A stretch of 42,396 nt of DNA from Mycoemilia scoparia (taxonomy: Eukaryota > Kickxellomycota > Kickxellomycetes > Kickxellales > Kickxellaceae): contig JANBPU010000134.1 in assembly GCA_027575805.1 (NCBI GenBank), positions 1,422 through 43,817 on the forward strand. The letters run 5' to 3'. Below the pieces are notes generated by a model. The model searched no databases, was not told where the DNA came from, and was given only the letters and a program-made list of their open reading frames with translations. Numbering within the stretch: position 1 is the stretch's first letter; each line of letters begins with the position of its first letter. Below are positions 19,420 to 30,759 of this stretch, piece after piece. Made by a program: the position numbers and the translations under genes.

Positions 19420-20256
19420 ATGTCCTTCACGACTTCATCAAAGCTCAACAGCCAGGATCTTTGGAATGGTAACTATCCCAACTGCATATTCTAGGGCCTA
19501 CGCCATCTCTAGCCACGCAAATTGGCATTGCGGCGACTTTCAACTGATGTGCAATATGTTTTTCTCTTCGCTATAGCCTTCCGGATAGTTACAGACTCCT
19601 CTTCTTCAGAAGACACCGGCAATCATCACAACGGAACGAATCTTCTTCCTACCCCCATATCGGAAAACACGCCAGCATACTGGTCGCCTTCGTCCATGCC
19701 ACCACCTGAGAGCAGCGCTAGCACAACAACAATGACAAGCCAAGATCACAACAATGCCTGCTGTGAGGGTGACGATTGTTGTAGTTTTGGGCAGGAAGAC
19801 GTTAGTGGCTTTGGTAGCTCCACATCTTCTGGCTCATTAGTACAGCACAATGACGACTCCACTTTCGAAAGCAGAAATAGCTACCCCAGGACTCCCAGGC
19901 GCAGCAGCGATGGTTTCAGCAACTACCACCACCCTTACAATGATAGTGGTGTAGTTGGATGCGAAAGTTTCTATGGTTGCGACAACTACACACTTAACGT
20001 CCCCGATGACAGCAAAGATTCGAATTCCACCGAATACTACCACCGTCACCACCACACAGACAGTAACAGCACGTTTGTGCCGTCAGCAGTAGGCAATGAA
20101 GATCGTGACTCTATGGTCATGTCTTTTTCTGACCTGTCGATCTCAACGAGCAACACCTATAGCAACCCCACAGAGGATGATTTCTATGCAGGAGGCAAAG
20201 CATCATCGGAGCATCAAGTTTTATATGGCCTGGGAATCTCATTTGGCTCGTCATGA
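19420..20256 (+). CDS. Ser-rich disordered orphan protein
   Basis: Two exons: 19420-19468 and 19577-20256; intron 19469-19576 (donor GTAACT, acceptor TTCGCTATAG, phase 1). It encodes 242 residues starting MSFTTSSKLNSQDLWNAFRI. The start is supported by the TATA box at 19215 and by frame agreement across the intron. The protein is low in hydrophobic residues and rich in Ser, Asn, Asp, His and Thr, with possible proline-directed phosphosites (TPRRSS, AYWSP) and a small Cys cluster (CCEGDDCC). No known domain was recognised. It is flanked by 4.6 kb and 3 kb without genes, which in fungi is often seen around regulatory genes; that role is only a suggestion. The reading frame upstream of 19577 (19522 onward) is intron, so a start at 19522 is less likely. 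Confidence 0.65.
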
Positions 20257-20636
20257 ATACTACCTCCATACTCTCCTCCCTCCATATACGCTGCCGATTT
20301 TTGCATACGCGCACGTATAATAAAAATGAAAGAGAGTGGCGAGTGGAGATAAGAGGGAGCTTCTTCTGTATTATAATTCGCCATTTCTAGTTGTCCTACT
20401 CTCTCGCTGGTTCTTGACTCTTTCTCTGTCCTCTTTCAATTCAGACATTCAGAAAATAATGCATGCATCAGCCAAAACAACAAAGAGTACTAAAAAGAAG
20501 CGAGATCTCGACTGTTCATTCGATTGAACCTTCTTCTCTGAGCTCTCTCTCTATCTCTCTATCTATCTTTTCGTATATGTCTGAGTGTCTCTTGTACAAA
20601 AGCGTGTTCATGTGTAATTGTATCGATCTGTACGTA

Positions 20637-20656
20637 TGTGTGTGTGTGTGTGTGTG
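20637..20656. repeat. (TG)n microsatellite
   Basis: Ten TG units, about 380 bases after the stop of the Ser-rich orphan gene, possibly in its 3' UTR. Confidence 0.9.
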
Positions 20657-20945
20657 AGCGCGCTTTATACAGCAGCAACAACAGCACAACATAGATTCAA
20701 GAATTATATGACCCTTCACAACTACTACACTGCAACCTCATTGCCATCGACATTATTTATACCCTATATTATTATATTCTTTGTGCATTCATTCAATCAT
20801 TCATACATTCCAATTCGATTTATACAAATTTCATTGTTATGTTTTACTTCATCTTCTTAGACCCTTATTCTATTTTACTCTTTCTAGCATCCAGTCATTC
20901 ATTATACATTTATTTTTACTCATTTATCTGTTTAATATTTTAAAA

Positions 20946-20968
20946 TACTACTACTACTACTACTACTG
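20946..20968. repeat. (TAC)n microsatellite
   Basis: Seven to eight TAC/ACT units in non-coding DNA. Confidence 0.9.
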
Positions 20969-21014
20969 CACTTACTATAACGATTAACAATACTATTTAA
21001 AAAGAATATAAATA

Positions 21015-21034
21015 AATCACCATTTATGGTGATT
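21015..21034. repeat. Palindrome, 9-bp arms
   Basis: aatcaccat, two bases tt, then atggtgatt: perfect arms of nine bases. Could be a binding site for a dimeric regulator or a small hairpin in an RNA end; nothing nearby decides which. Confidence 0.7.
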
Positions 21035-21849
21035 AATATAAGATTTTGGTTTGTATTTCATTTTTGTTGATTGTATACTTAAAAAAACATTTATTATATC
21101 TCGCTTATTTGCAATGACTATCGTCAGCGAGAAATGAAAGGCCATTCTATTCATTCCTCTTGTGCCTATTGGGGCATAGTGAGAGAGAGATGAAGGTATC
21201 TCATCTATTATAAAATAAGGTCATATGATTCAATTCAATACCAAATTTTACATCTTATCCCTGCCCACGTGGAGAGCACTTTTGCTTGCTCTCTTTTTCA
21301 TCTCGCTACAATAGCTTGATTTTTTGACATCTTGTCGTTTTTATTGCTTGCTTTTTCAAAGACAAACCACCAGATTTAAATATTTTGATTGGATCTTTTA
21401 TAAGCAACTATTCCGCACAACACCAATAATAAAAAGCAGTAATAATATTCCAAAAATTGATACATACATACATACATATATTTATAAATGGGCGCATGTC
21501 TATCTATGTATGAATTTTGATATTTGTTTATTCTTATTGTCTGTTTGTGTAGAATACACATCGACTCATCATCAGACCCTATTCCCACACACATACACAT
21601 GTATATTTGCATTGTTATAAAAGCAGTAATACTAATACGCCAAGTACACTGACAATCCTCGCTCTCCCTCCCTCTTTTTATATTGTACCGATGCCACACT
21701 TTTTTTTCTTTATTTCTCTCTATGGGTGTCTGTGTGTGTGTATAATGAAGGTTGTTGCAAAGTTTTAGTGATGGTAATATTTCCTCTCTCCGCCCTATTT
21801 GACCTTACTGTTTTGGTTAAATTATTCAGTCCTCCTATGAGTTTAATAA

Positions 21850-21995
21850 ATGGCTATATTTCACAGGGCTTTGGGCAAAATGGGTTCCCAGGAGGAGTAG
21901 TTGTACATGGATTGACTAAAGATTGGGCCAATAAAATCTTGTGAGGATCCATTTCTGCCTACAATACGCTTGATCCCAAGTTAAATATTCCCAAA
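21850..21995 (-). repeat. Family 2 element, reverse orientation
   Basis: Contains gggcaaaatgggttcccagg, gattgggccaataaaatctt and gcttgatcccaagttaaata, all matching the copy at 22983-23118. The ends are eroded relative to CATATGG. Confidence 0.72.
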
Positions 21996-22046
21996 TATCT
22001 TTTATCTTGAGAGACACATTAATAATCTTGGTTATAATATATAAAC

Positions 22047-22063
22047 ATTTATTTATTTATTTA
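22047..22063. repeat. (ATTT)n microsatellite
   Basis: About four ATTT units. Confidence 0.8.
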
Positions 22064-22184
22064 CTTTTTCTTGTTTTTTTGTTTGGCTGTTTGGTTGGTA
22101 TGAGAGGGGTCGATGTGTGGTTGTGAGTTTATGAGAAAATTTACGATTCAAATATAGAAACTATTAAAACCCCCCTTTTTTCTT

Positions 22185-22205
22185 ATCTCTCTCTCTCTCT
22201 CTCTC
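22185..22205. repeat. (CT)n microsatellite
   Basis: About ten CT units after a C/T-rich run. Confidence 0.9.
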
Positions 22206-22982
22206 CCCTTTTATGGTATAGAAGAGATTGGACTAATCATTCTCTTGGCTAGTCATACAATATTGCCTCCTCAATGCCGAACACATAAAAAATGTGATAA
22301 CTTTCCTTTTTTGGAAATAAAAGGGACCAACGACAGTAGCAACAACAACAACACTATTCATTTAATTTTACTTATTTATTTATTTCCGATTGTCCTCCCT
22401 CCCTTCCAAGCAAAAGAAAAAACTAATTGAGGTGGTCTTATACTTGATTTTTTGTACATTGGGTTAGACTTGGGTAATTGTTGTTGCTGCTATTAAATTT
22501 AAAAATAGCTAAACAACCGAGTGATTATAATACATACGCAAATTTGGTTGTTTCAATACAAGGTCTCTTACTATCTCTCTGTCTCCTTTTTATATTTATA
22601 TTTATTCTTTTAAAAATACCTTTGTGTGAGTGAGTACGGCTATTGTTTGATTTCTTGGCTAATTGTCGGGAAAATGCCAATCCACAAAGTAAAAAGGAAA
22701 TGGTTCTCCTGGCTCTCTCATGAATACTGGCTGTGACTATGTTCTATTTATAGTTTTATAAATATCAAAATTGAATACTATTCCAAACAATAGCTGAATA
22801 GTATTGGATCGAATATTAGAAACCAGCTTGAGGATTAAAAATAAAATTAGGTTGCACAAGGAGTCAGGAGTTAGCTGTTATGGTTCCATACACATTTTCT
22901 CTTTACTAGCATTGATGATGGTAATAAAAATACCAATTGCTATCTGAAACAAATATCTATATGTTTGTTTGTATATGTGTGT

Positions 22983-23118
22983 ATGTGGTCAAGGCTCACA
23001 AGGCCTCAGGCAAAATGCCCCCAGAAGTTGCATATAAAATAGCTGACGATTTGGTCAATACACGAGGACCTATTTTTGCCTACAATATGCTTGATCCCAA
23101 ATGAAATCTTGCCATATG
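22983..23118 (-). repeat. Family 2 element, reverse orientation
   Basis: Left end atgtggtcaaggctcacaag, right end tgaaatcttgccatatg. The two ends are imperfect inverted copies (catatggcaagatttca against catatggtcaaagttcaca in other copies). It ends 165 bases upstream of the RING gene start, inside its likely promoter. Confidence 0.75.
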
Positions 23119-23283
23119 CCTATATGCGTACAGTTGGCTATTAGCATTTATCTATTGTAAACTATACTAGCTACATACGACAACCACTTGCTCTATTGTA
23201 CTTTTTATCTCTCCATCTACTTACTTTGCCTATTATAAAACTATTTTTGTTTTTATTGCTATACTTTATACAAACAAAAATAG

Positions 23284-25420
23284 ATGGCTGTTTGTCAAAA
23301 TAGCCAACAGTCAAAATCACTACCTGCTTGGTTGCATTGTTCAAAGTGCCTTAGGTTTTACAACAATGGCCCAGAAGACGGGGGGTCAAACTCAAGGGTC
23401 TTTCCAGACAATCAAGGGAGGAGGGTTGAACAAGTGCCGAATAAATCCAACTCTCCACTTTCGTTGTCCGCATCTACTACCCTCAATGAACAGCAGTCGA
23501 GCCATGACCACAACAGCATTAATTTTGAATACAGCCCCATGCCAGTAGGACAATCTTCATCTCAAACAGGAGCTCATCAGTTTGGTCGTATTCCAAATGT
23601 CAATCCTTGTGATTCTATAAGCCAGGTCGGCTGGTCTTCAAGGGTTGGTCCAAGCAAAAGTCTTCTGGACCAACTTGGCTTATACAATACTGGTGGCGCA
23701 AAAACCATTCTTCATACAGACCATGAGCAAATAACCTTTTATATGTTTGACAAGTGTCCTCACATCATTTGCTCCAAATGCGTCGGGAACCTACAATGTC
23801 AGCACACATTTATAATTTAGAGATATGATTGCATATTGAATGTATTTGATCTTGGTTGTAATTATATATGTACGGGTTTTTACTCTGTAGTGCAAGCAAT
23901 AGTACAGCAGTGTCCTGTTTGCAAGATACCAGGATCTCTAAAGACCATAGACCCAAAAAGGGTATGATAAGCCACCACTTGGCTAATTCTGATATAGCCC
24001 ATATATACTAACGGATTTATGCCTTATGGTATTTAGGCTGAATATAATATTCAAGAATGTTATCAAACATCACTCGGCAGTCTTTCAAATATGCAAGCAG
24101 CGGTAGAGGTATTTACATAACGCCAGCACCCCTACTAGCAGCAACATGTCGCTATGTATAAATCTCAATAAATCTACTATACTGCTTTTATACTTTTTTA
24201 GTTTCAAGAGACTCAGTACAGACAGGTCATTCAAGACCTCCAAATAAAGCTCAAAATGCAGCAGCAAATACTCAACAAAGCAGCTCGGCATTTGAAATAC
24301 TGGCGTGAAGAAAAGGCGCAGGTTAACCTACAAATTTATCTATTAGGATGCAGAATAAAAACCATCCATTGGCTGTGGATATGGATATGGATCTTACATC
24401 ATAAATTTGTATAACAATACTAATACCCATGCATACTTTGAAATATTTAGTGAGCTGGAGTCGCTACGAAAGGTTGTAAAAAATACCAATGTAAATAATA
24501 CAAGGGCTTGCTCAAGTGTATGCGCCGCTCAAGGACAGGGCAATGGTAGTAATAATAGTGGCGGCAGTTGTGGCAGCCATGATGGTCATTTGAGACAGTC
24601 ATCACATGGACAGGTGATGCCGTTATCGTCTGAATATAACTTTCCAAATACAAACCCTCATTCAGAAAGATTACTGAGCTCGGCATCACATATTTCTACA
24701 AACATAAATGTAAATATACACAGGGAACAACGGCAGCAGCAACAGCATCGGCATCGGCATCTGCACCAGAATTCATTTATTCCAACCATGCAAGGTTCGA
24801 GTGTTAGAATTAGTAGTAGCAGAGTTGGGAATCAGGTTAAATTCCCACCATTCCTACAAAGATTCAGCAGGATGACAAACGGAGCGCCACAAACAACCTC
24901 AGCATCAAAATCGAGATCCTCCAATGTAAATATTCCAATGCTGATGCGGGGCATGAAATCATCCCATTCTCTTACTCCTGCATTTGCCAGAGCTTCTGCC
25001 GCTGCCACCACCACCACCACCACCACCACTACAAATGACATCCCCTCCACAGCGAGGACTGTGACATCGAATTTTCCTAGACACGATGGCATTGGCAATA
25101 GCGGTAGTCAAATTTATAAGGCATTTAGAACAATGTCCTTGCACCAAGATCATCAACCAATCTCACAGCGTCCTTCGATGGAATCAGCAGAATATGGGTA
25201 TCCAACACAGCATCAAGGCTATCAGCCAATACCATCGTTAGAATCAGCATCAATGTGTTCAACCACTCTCAGCAGCATTGACAGAAGAAATGCCAGAGTT
25301 GGCCAGTGGGTCCAGGAGCACGCACTGGCTCATACAAACAAAAGGTCCCGCTATACACAGCCTGCAAAAACGCCAGTATCAAGAAACAACACCACGTCAA
25401 AAAGAAGGAAACATGGGTAG
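23284..25420 (+). CDS. Zip3/RNF212/HEI10-type meiotic RING protein with a split RING
   Basis: Five exons: 23284-23797, 23891-23961, 24037-24108, 24202-24321, 24455-25420; about 580 residues, all junctions in frame. RING ligands are Cys19, Cys22, Cys158, His160, Cys163, Cys166, Cys179, Cys182 (C3HC4). Order and spacing fit, except that about 135 low-complexity residues separate the second and third ligands. After CPVCK come IPGSLKTIDPKR, a coiled coil over exons 3-4 (FQETQYRQVIQDLQIKLKMQ and on) and a long Ser/His/Arg-rich tail. RING, coiled coil and Ser-rich tail is the layout of the meiotic crossover SUMO/ubiquitin E3 family; members stabilise recombination proteins on meiotic chromosomes. 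The first donor (GTCAGC) is weak but is the only one that keeps frame. The exon 5 acceptor uses GAG after a TTTAG because splicing at TTTAG would give an immediate stop. Confidence 0.75.
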
Positions 25421-25841
25421 AGAAAACTGTGAAAACAAAAGTCAATCCCATCAAGCCTAATAATAAAAATAATAATCCAAAGAAATTAATAGTGTGACAA
25501 AACAGTTGTGATATCATGTATTAGAAGAGAAATTCAAAAGAACAGACATCAAGCCCATTCCTAAAAAAGCTCTATAAAAGACAAAATAGAATATCTGTTG
25601 AAATGGTATGCGGTAAGTAAGTATAACCCGACTGATGCCAGTGAATATAAGGCAGCACGATTATAAAGTACTATGTCAAAGCTTAGAGATATTATAGCAA
25701 ACGAAGGAAGGAAGAAAGGAAGGTGTTAGGGTAGTCAGGAATATGTAAAGAAAGAAATGAGATATGGTCTTTGAATATTGTTGTGGGCGGCGGTATTGAG
25801 CTAGAAGACTAGTTGATTAATAGTGTGTTGTGTTGTACGAA
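25421..25841. other. Convergent 3' spacer
   Basis: Between the RING gene (+) and the small serine-palmitoyltransferase subunit gene (-). It contains a GAAGGAAGGAAG-type purine run near 25705-25725 and no supported gene or dispersed element. Confidence 0.5.
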
Positions 25842-26435
25842 TTAGGAAGATAGTTCAATCATGTTACTAGCAACGGTTTGTAAGCGTTTTGGAAGATAGG
25901 AAACTGTCGTATAAAGAAGGAACAATAATCCAACTACGACTATGGCATCTATAACAGTACAACCGAGATGGCACAATGTTAGTGTAAGTCGGCAGCTATT
26001 CAATGTTTGTGCTTTGAACATGGGGATATATTCACAGGCGAATGCAATGGTTGACCAACATAGATGGCTACCAAAACTAGAGCCAGGCACAAAAAAGGAG
26101 GGGGGGCTATTGGGCAATTTGATGAAATAGACAATACATTATCAACGCATGTGCAAAGGGCTGGCAGTGGTTTGATGACCACATCAATTAAGGTCATGGC
26201 AATTGCCAATAACCATAACCAACTCCATTTGGCATCTTGGGGGACAAAAAACAAACGATACTCTCTAGAGACTGCGATACTTACTGAAAATGGCCTTTTC
26301 CCACCATTCAAACAGGTAAATTCCGGTGTGCATCTCCCATTGAAGGGACTTTTTACTGATTGGGTTCATTGGCTTAAGCTCCTTGACTTTGTTCTTGACA
26401 TGGAGAAGGTCGGCTGCTGAGCTACGCACAGGCAT
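25842..26435 (-). CDS. Small subunit of serine palmitoyltransferase (ssSPT-like)
   Basis: Two exons: 26285-26435 and 25842-25948; intron 25949-26284 (336 nt, donor GTAAGT, acceptor TTATAG, phase 1), encoding 85 residues. The spliced product has the family core: GIYLFEWWEKAIF at 38-50, an Asn created exactly across the splice junction (Asn51), then one membrane helix (AIVVVGLLFLLYTTVSYLP), as in the mammalian small subunit pattern LYMLEPWE-x3-FN followed by a helix. These ER proteins activate the SPT heterodimer, the first step of sphingolipid synthesis. A longer start at 26465 adds ten residues (MSILKKSPIK) and is possible. The intron is longer than others in the window. Divergent from ELP2. 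No single long open frame reveals this gene; it appears only after splicing. Confidence 0.82.
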
Positions 26436-27122
26436 TTTGATGGGGCTTTTTTTCAGTATAGACACAAGACAGTGTTGGTTGGAATGCTTTTAATAAGTCG
26501 GCTGACACTAATTATACGCAAAGGGTTAAATAATAGTGTAAGGTGGAAGAGAGATATGTGTATTACAATGCGTGAGTTGGATAGATTGTGAGAGACGGAA
26601 AATAAAAGGCAGGAACAGTGTTTAAAGACTGAAGAAGATTAATTGTCCAACTAACTTCGACTTGGCTTTTGTATTCAAGTCAATGCCATTTGGATTTGAA
26701 TCTGTCTGTTTTGTTTATGTGTGGGTTTGGTTGGTAGAATAGGAACCCAATTCTGGTCTCACCAATAAAATTTGCAGCAGTTTGGTTGGCTTGCCTGAAA
26801 AATTGCTTTTTTGGAACGTGTAGTTTAGTGCGGGTAGACTGGTTGCCATGTGGGCCTACCAGAATCCGTGCCCCATACACCTCAGGTCAAAATAATTGAT
26901 GGCTAGCAAACCTGGTAATTTAATCTGATAACTTGATGATGAAATAATCTTGTTCTTTGTAAAAAGTGTTTATTCGTCTGGAGCTTCTGAATTCCCAGTT
27001 TTTAAATGATCTCCTTTTTTCAGCTATATAGAAAGAAAGGGAAAACCCTTGTACCTGGAGGCTCAAAAACCATCGTAGCTGAGCTAATAATATATCAGTA
27101 GACAGATACTTGTAGTTACAAT
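26436..27122. other. Divergent promoter region, ssSPT gene and ELP2
   Basis: 687 bases between two divergent starts. No dispersed element and no supported gene; a 66-codon minus frame is taken as chance. A clear TATA box was not seen for either gene. Confidence 0.5.
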
Positions 27123-30100
27123 ATGGTTGGTAAAATAAGTACAGAGCTGATTGCCACTGCTTGCAATCGAACGGCCCATTCTATGGCATGGACGAGCATA
27201 AGCACTAATACGAATTCCACAGCAAGCCAGCAAAAGAATTTGGTAGCCTTTGGTGCCGGTCCCTTTGTTGCTTTATACGACCCTCTAGTGAGTACTTTTA
27301 CAGTTTATATCGACAGCAATACGTTTTGTAAATGCATGGATATGTTGAGAGCTACAACTAACAATATATGTGCTTTACTTTTTGCAGGATCCTGGATATA
27401 AGGGAATCTCACAGACCCTTCGTGGGCATACTGAACGCGTAAACTGTGTCCGCTTTCTAAGCAATGGTTAGCATTTTGAATATCTCCAGCCCAACTACAA
27501 ATCATATGCCAGATTGTAATGCATTCCCCTCATAATGATCCAATGGTCCAGCACTATTTGCTCCTACTGGAATTGAATTACCAATATCTTTATCTACTAA
27601 AACTTAGGTGATTCAAATTCAATTGATACTGAGTTGATCTCCGGGTCTGCAGACAAGACGGCCAGAATATGGAAGCTAAACAAGGAAGGAAAGGTAAGGC
27701 TTAGAACAATAAACTACATGTAATTTGAGAATACCAAAAGGTATTTGTAAATATCCCAATAAAGATGGCAGAAACAGTGTCACTAATCAAATATTTATGT
27801 TTAATGGAGCTTAGTGGGTCTGTTCAGCAGTTTTAGAAGGTCACAAACAAGCAGTTATAGCACTGACAAGCCTCCGAACAAGACATGTAGAATTGAACAA
27901 CGAACAAAATACAAACGAAAAAGATCTGATTGTAACGGCAGCAACGGATGGAACACTTCGAGTTTGGAGTCGTTCAATAATCGATGACAACAAGGACAGT
28001 GTTGAGTGTGTCCAAGTCATCGATGTTGGAGCCAAGTATGCAACTAGTCTAGCAATGTCATTTTTGTCCACACCATCAAAACAGATCGACCGTCATCAGA
28101 TAGTTTTGGTCACTGGAAACACCGATCTTAAAATCCATATTTACGTCATTTCTGTGAAACGAAAATCTCAAGATCTGGAAAAGAATGACGATGAAAGTAC
28201 TTTAGAATTAGGGTTTGCCAAGGCCACATCATTAACTGGGCATGAAGATTGGATAACAGACTTGTCATTTACAACATTCAAGAACACTCAAGATGGAGCC
28301 AGTACCAAAAATCAGTCCATTTCTCATTGGAGAGATGGAGATGTTATCTTGGCATCTTCATCGCAGGATCGCTATATAAGACTGTGGCGTTTTTCGCCTG
28401 TCATTGGATCCTCAAGCAACAAAGAAAGCGAGTTATTAACAATGAGCGATGACCAAAAAGCCCAATCGCTGATGGATTCTCTGGCAGAGTCTCTTAGCAA
28501 GGGTGCCAGAATTGGTGGTGGAGAAGATTCATCAAGAGACTACTGCACTTTGGATGTTGCTGCCCTCTCCACTCAGCTAAGCACCAGGGCTTATGCCTTT
28601 TTCTCTGGCGACCATGCAAATGGAAAAGGGATGCAGCACACAGTTTCCCTTGACACGATTTTGGCAGGACATGATGGCTGGGTCAACTCGGCTTCTTGGC
28701 AAAACTTTGGGGATGACAGTATAAAGCTTCTAACTGCTTCAGCTGACCAGTCAGTCATGGTGTGGTACCCAGATGCTGACACTGGCGTCTGGACTTCGGA
28801 GGCACGGCTGGGCAGTGTTGGTGGCGACACTCCAGGTTTCTTGGGCGCACAATGGGACCGCGATGCTCTTTCAATCCTTGCTCACGGATATCAGGGCACT
28901 TTCCACTTATGGAGGAAGACAGGTGAAGATTCGGCTTGGACAGGTGAAGTTACCCTCAGCGGTCATTTTGATTCAGTGCAGGATGTGCTCTGGGAGCCAA
29001 CCGGAGGAAAGTACTTGATGTCTCTAAGTCTTGACCAAACATCACGCATTTATGCCCCTTGGAGGACTCCTTCTGCCCAAGACAAAAACAACGAGGGTCG
29101 TTGTTGTGGATGGCACGAAATTGCACGTCCACAAATCCATGGCTACGATCTTCGCTGTGCTGCATTTGTGACCCCATTCAAATACATCTCGGGTGCTGAT
29201 GAAAAGGTGGTCCGCGTTTTTGAGGCAACCAAGAACTATGCTTCCAGTCTCCAAACACTTTCATTGGGTCCTCCTGGAGACACTAATGACCCACTGGCTG
29301 CCGAAGTTGACAGCCTGCCCAAGGGGGCAAGTCTGCCCGCCCTCGGTCTTTCAAATAAGGCCGTAGGAGGCGATGCTGCTGCTCCGGGGTCTGGGCAAGA
29401 TCAACACTCTGGCGATTCCAAGAATGATGGGGATGCTGAAGACGCGGACAATATTGACTATATACGCCGCCAGAACCACATGGATGCTGAGATAGTAGAC
29501 TCGATTCACCAATCTTCTCTTCACGAATCACACCCACAGCTAGAAGAAGCATTGGCTCGTTCAACATTGTGGCCCGAATTCGACAAACTCTATGGCCATC
29601 CATACGAAATATTCTCTGTGGCTGTATCTAATGATGGGGAGTGGGCAGCCACGTCATGCAAAGGAGCAAAGGAATCTCACTCAGGCATCAGGCTATACAA
29701 TACAAAGACATGGAAGCAGCCAGTGGATCCATCATCTGGTACTGCGCTTGGCCCACTGGTGGCCCACTCTCTGACCATCACCAGACTCAGATTCAGCCCC
29801 AACAGTGGTGACAGGTACTTGCTAAGCGTGAGTCGTGATCGGTCATGGTCGCTGTTTGAAAAGACTAGCCAGGATGTATATGCAAGTACAGGACTACGTT
29901 ATAAGCTATTGTGGCATGAAGAAAAGGCGCACGCTCGCATTATTTGGGATGCATCGTGGTCTCATGATGGCCAGATCTTTGTTACTGGATCCCGCGATAA
30001 GTCAATAAAGATATGGCAGTCACCCCAGCATTGTTATGCGGCTGGTGAAGGTGGTAGTGGTGACCAAGCTTGGAGGAAGCCCATTGCGACAATCAAGCTA

Positions 30101-30460
30101 CCAGATGCCGTGACAGCTGTCGACTTTGCACCACAGTTCATTAGCACGCCAAACGGCGGCGGCGGCAGCGATGCCTCTGCCAAAAAGTTGGATTACTGTT
30201 TGGCCGTTGGCTTAGAAAATGGCAGGATTCTTTTGCTGGCTTCAGATCTAAAGAGCACTGAATCACCATCGGCAGCACCAACAGCATGGAGACTGTTGAC
30301 TGAGATTGACCCTGGCCTTGCCCATGTATCAATGATCAATCGACTCTCGTGGCGTCCAGTCTCTGCCTCAGAAACGCCCGAGAATAAATATTATTTGGCC
30401 AGTGGGTCTGATGACCAGACAGTCCGTATCTACTCAATTCCACTACAACAACAACATTAA
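27123..30460 (+). CDS. ELP2: Elongator complex subunit 2 (WD40)
   Basis: Four exons: 27123-27287, 27388-27466, 27608-27693, 27815-30460; about 991 residues with all junctions in frame. Many WD40 blades are visible, for example GHTERVNCVRFL, ISGSADKTARIWKL, GHEDWITDLSF, GHDGWVNSASW, ASADQSVMVWYPD, TGSRDKSIKIWQ and SGSDDQTVRIYSIP. The Elp2 hallmark RPQIHGYDL followed by YISGADEKVVRVFEA makes the identification firm. Elp2 is a scaffold of the Elongator complex that modifies wobble uridine 34 of tRNAs (cm5U family). The protein is longer than typical Elp2 (about 800) because of disordered insertions, for example an Ala/Gly/Asp-rich linker after the hallmark. All three introns lie in the first quarter of the gene. 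Confidence 0.93.
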
Positions 30461-30759
30461 TAATTATAATGCATGAGTTTATTTTGTTTTCGGTCTGGTA
30501 TGGTTTTTTATTATATATCAAAATGTATACTCTTAAAATGGCAATAAGGAAACTACCAAATGTGCATTGTGAATGAGGATAATAACTAATGCAAAAATAA
30601 CGAATAACGTGGTATTAAATTTTATAATGTTTATGTAAATGTGGATTAGCTGTATAAATCTCGTTTTTTTGTATGCGATTATGCTTGGGGATATGAACAG
30701 TATTGATAGGGATAACAATGCGTCTATTGGAATAATTAAGCCGTATCTTTAGAATTTCT

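Larger units (their letters stand above)
20257..23283. other. 3-kb stretch without a supported gene
   Basis: Between the Ser-rich orphan and the RING gene, both on the plus strand. It holds a near-perfect palindrome (21015-21034), several microsatellites (20637-20656 TG, 20946-20968 TAC, 22047-22063 ATTT, 22185-22205 CT) and two family 2 elements (21850-21995 and 22983-23118). All open frames are short and low in complexity. Confidence 0.55.

Noticed and set aside
19091..19576. 161-codon plus frame upstream of the Ser-rich gene
   Set aside because: It covers the TATA box, leader, exon 1 (in another frame) and intron of the 19420 gene; its translation is hydrophobic noise from pyrimidine-rich DNA.
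26064..26420. 118-codon plus-strand open frame
   Set aside because: It is antisense to the intron and exon 1 of the small SPT subunit gene, which is supported by family motifs.
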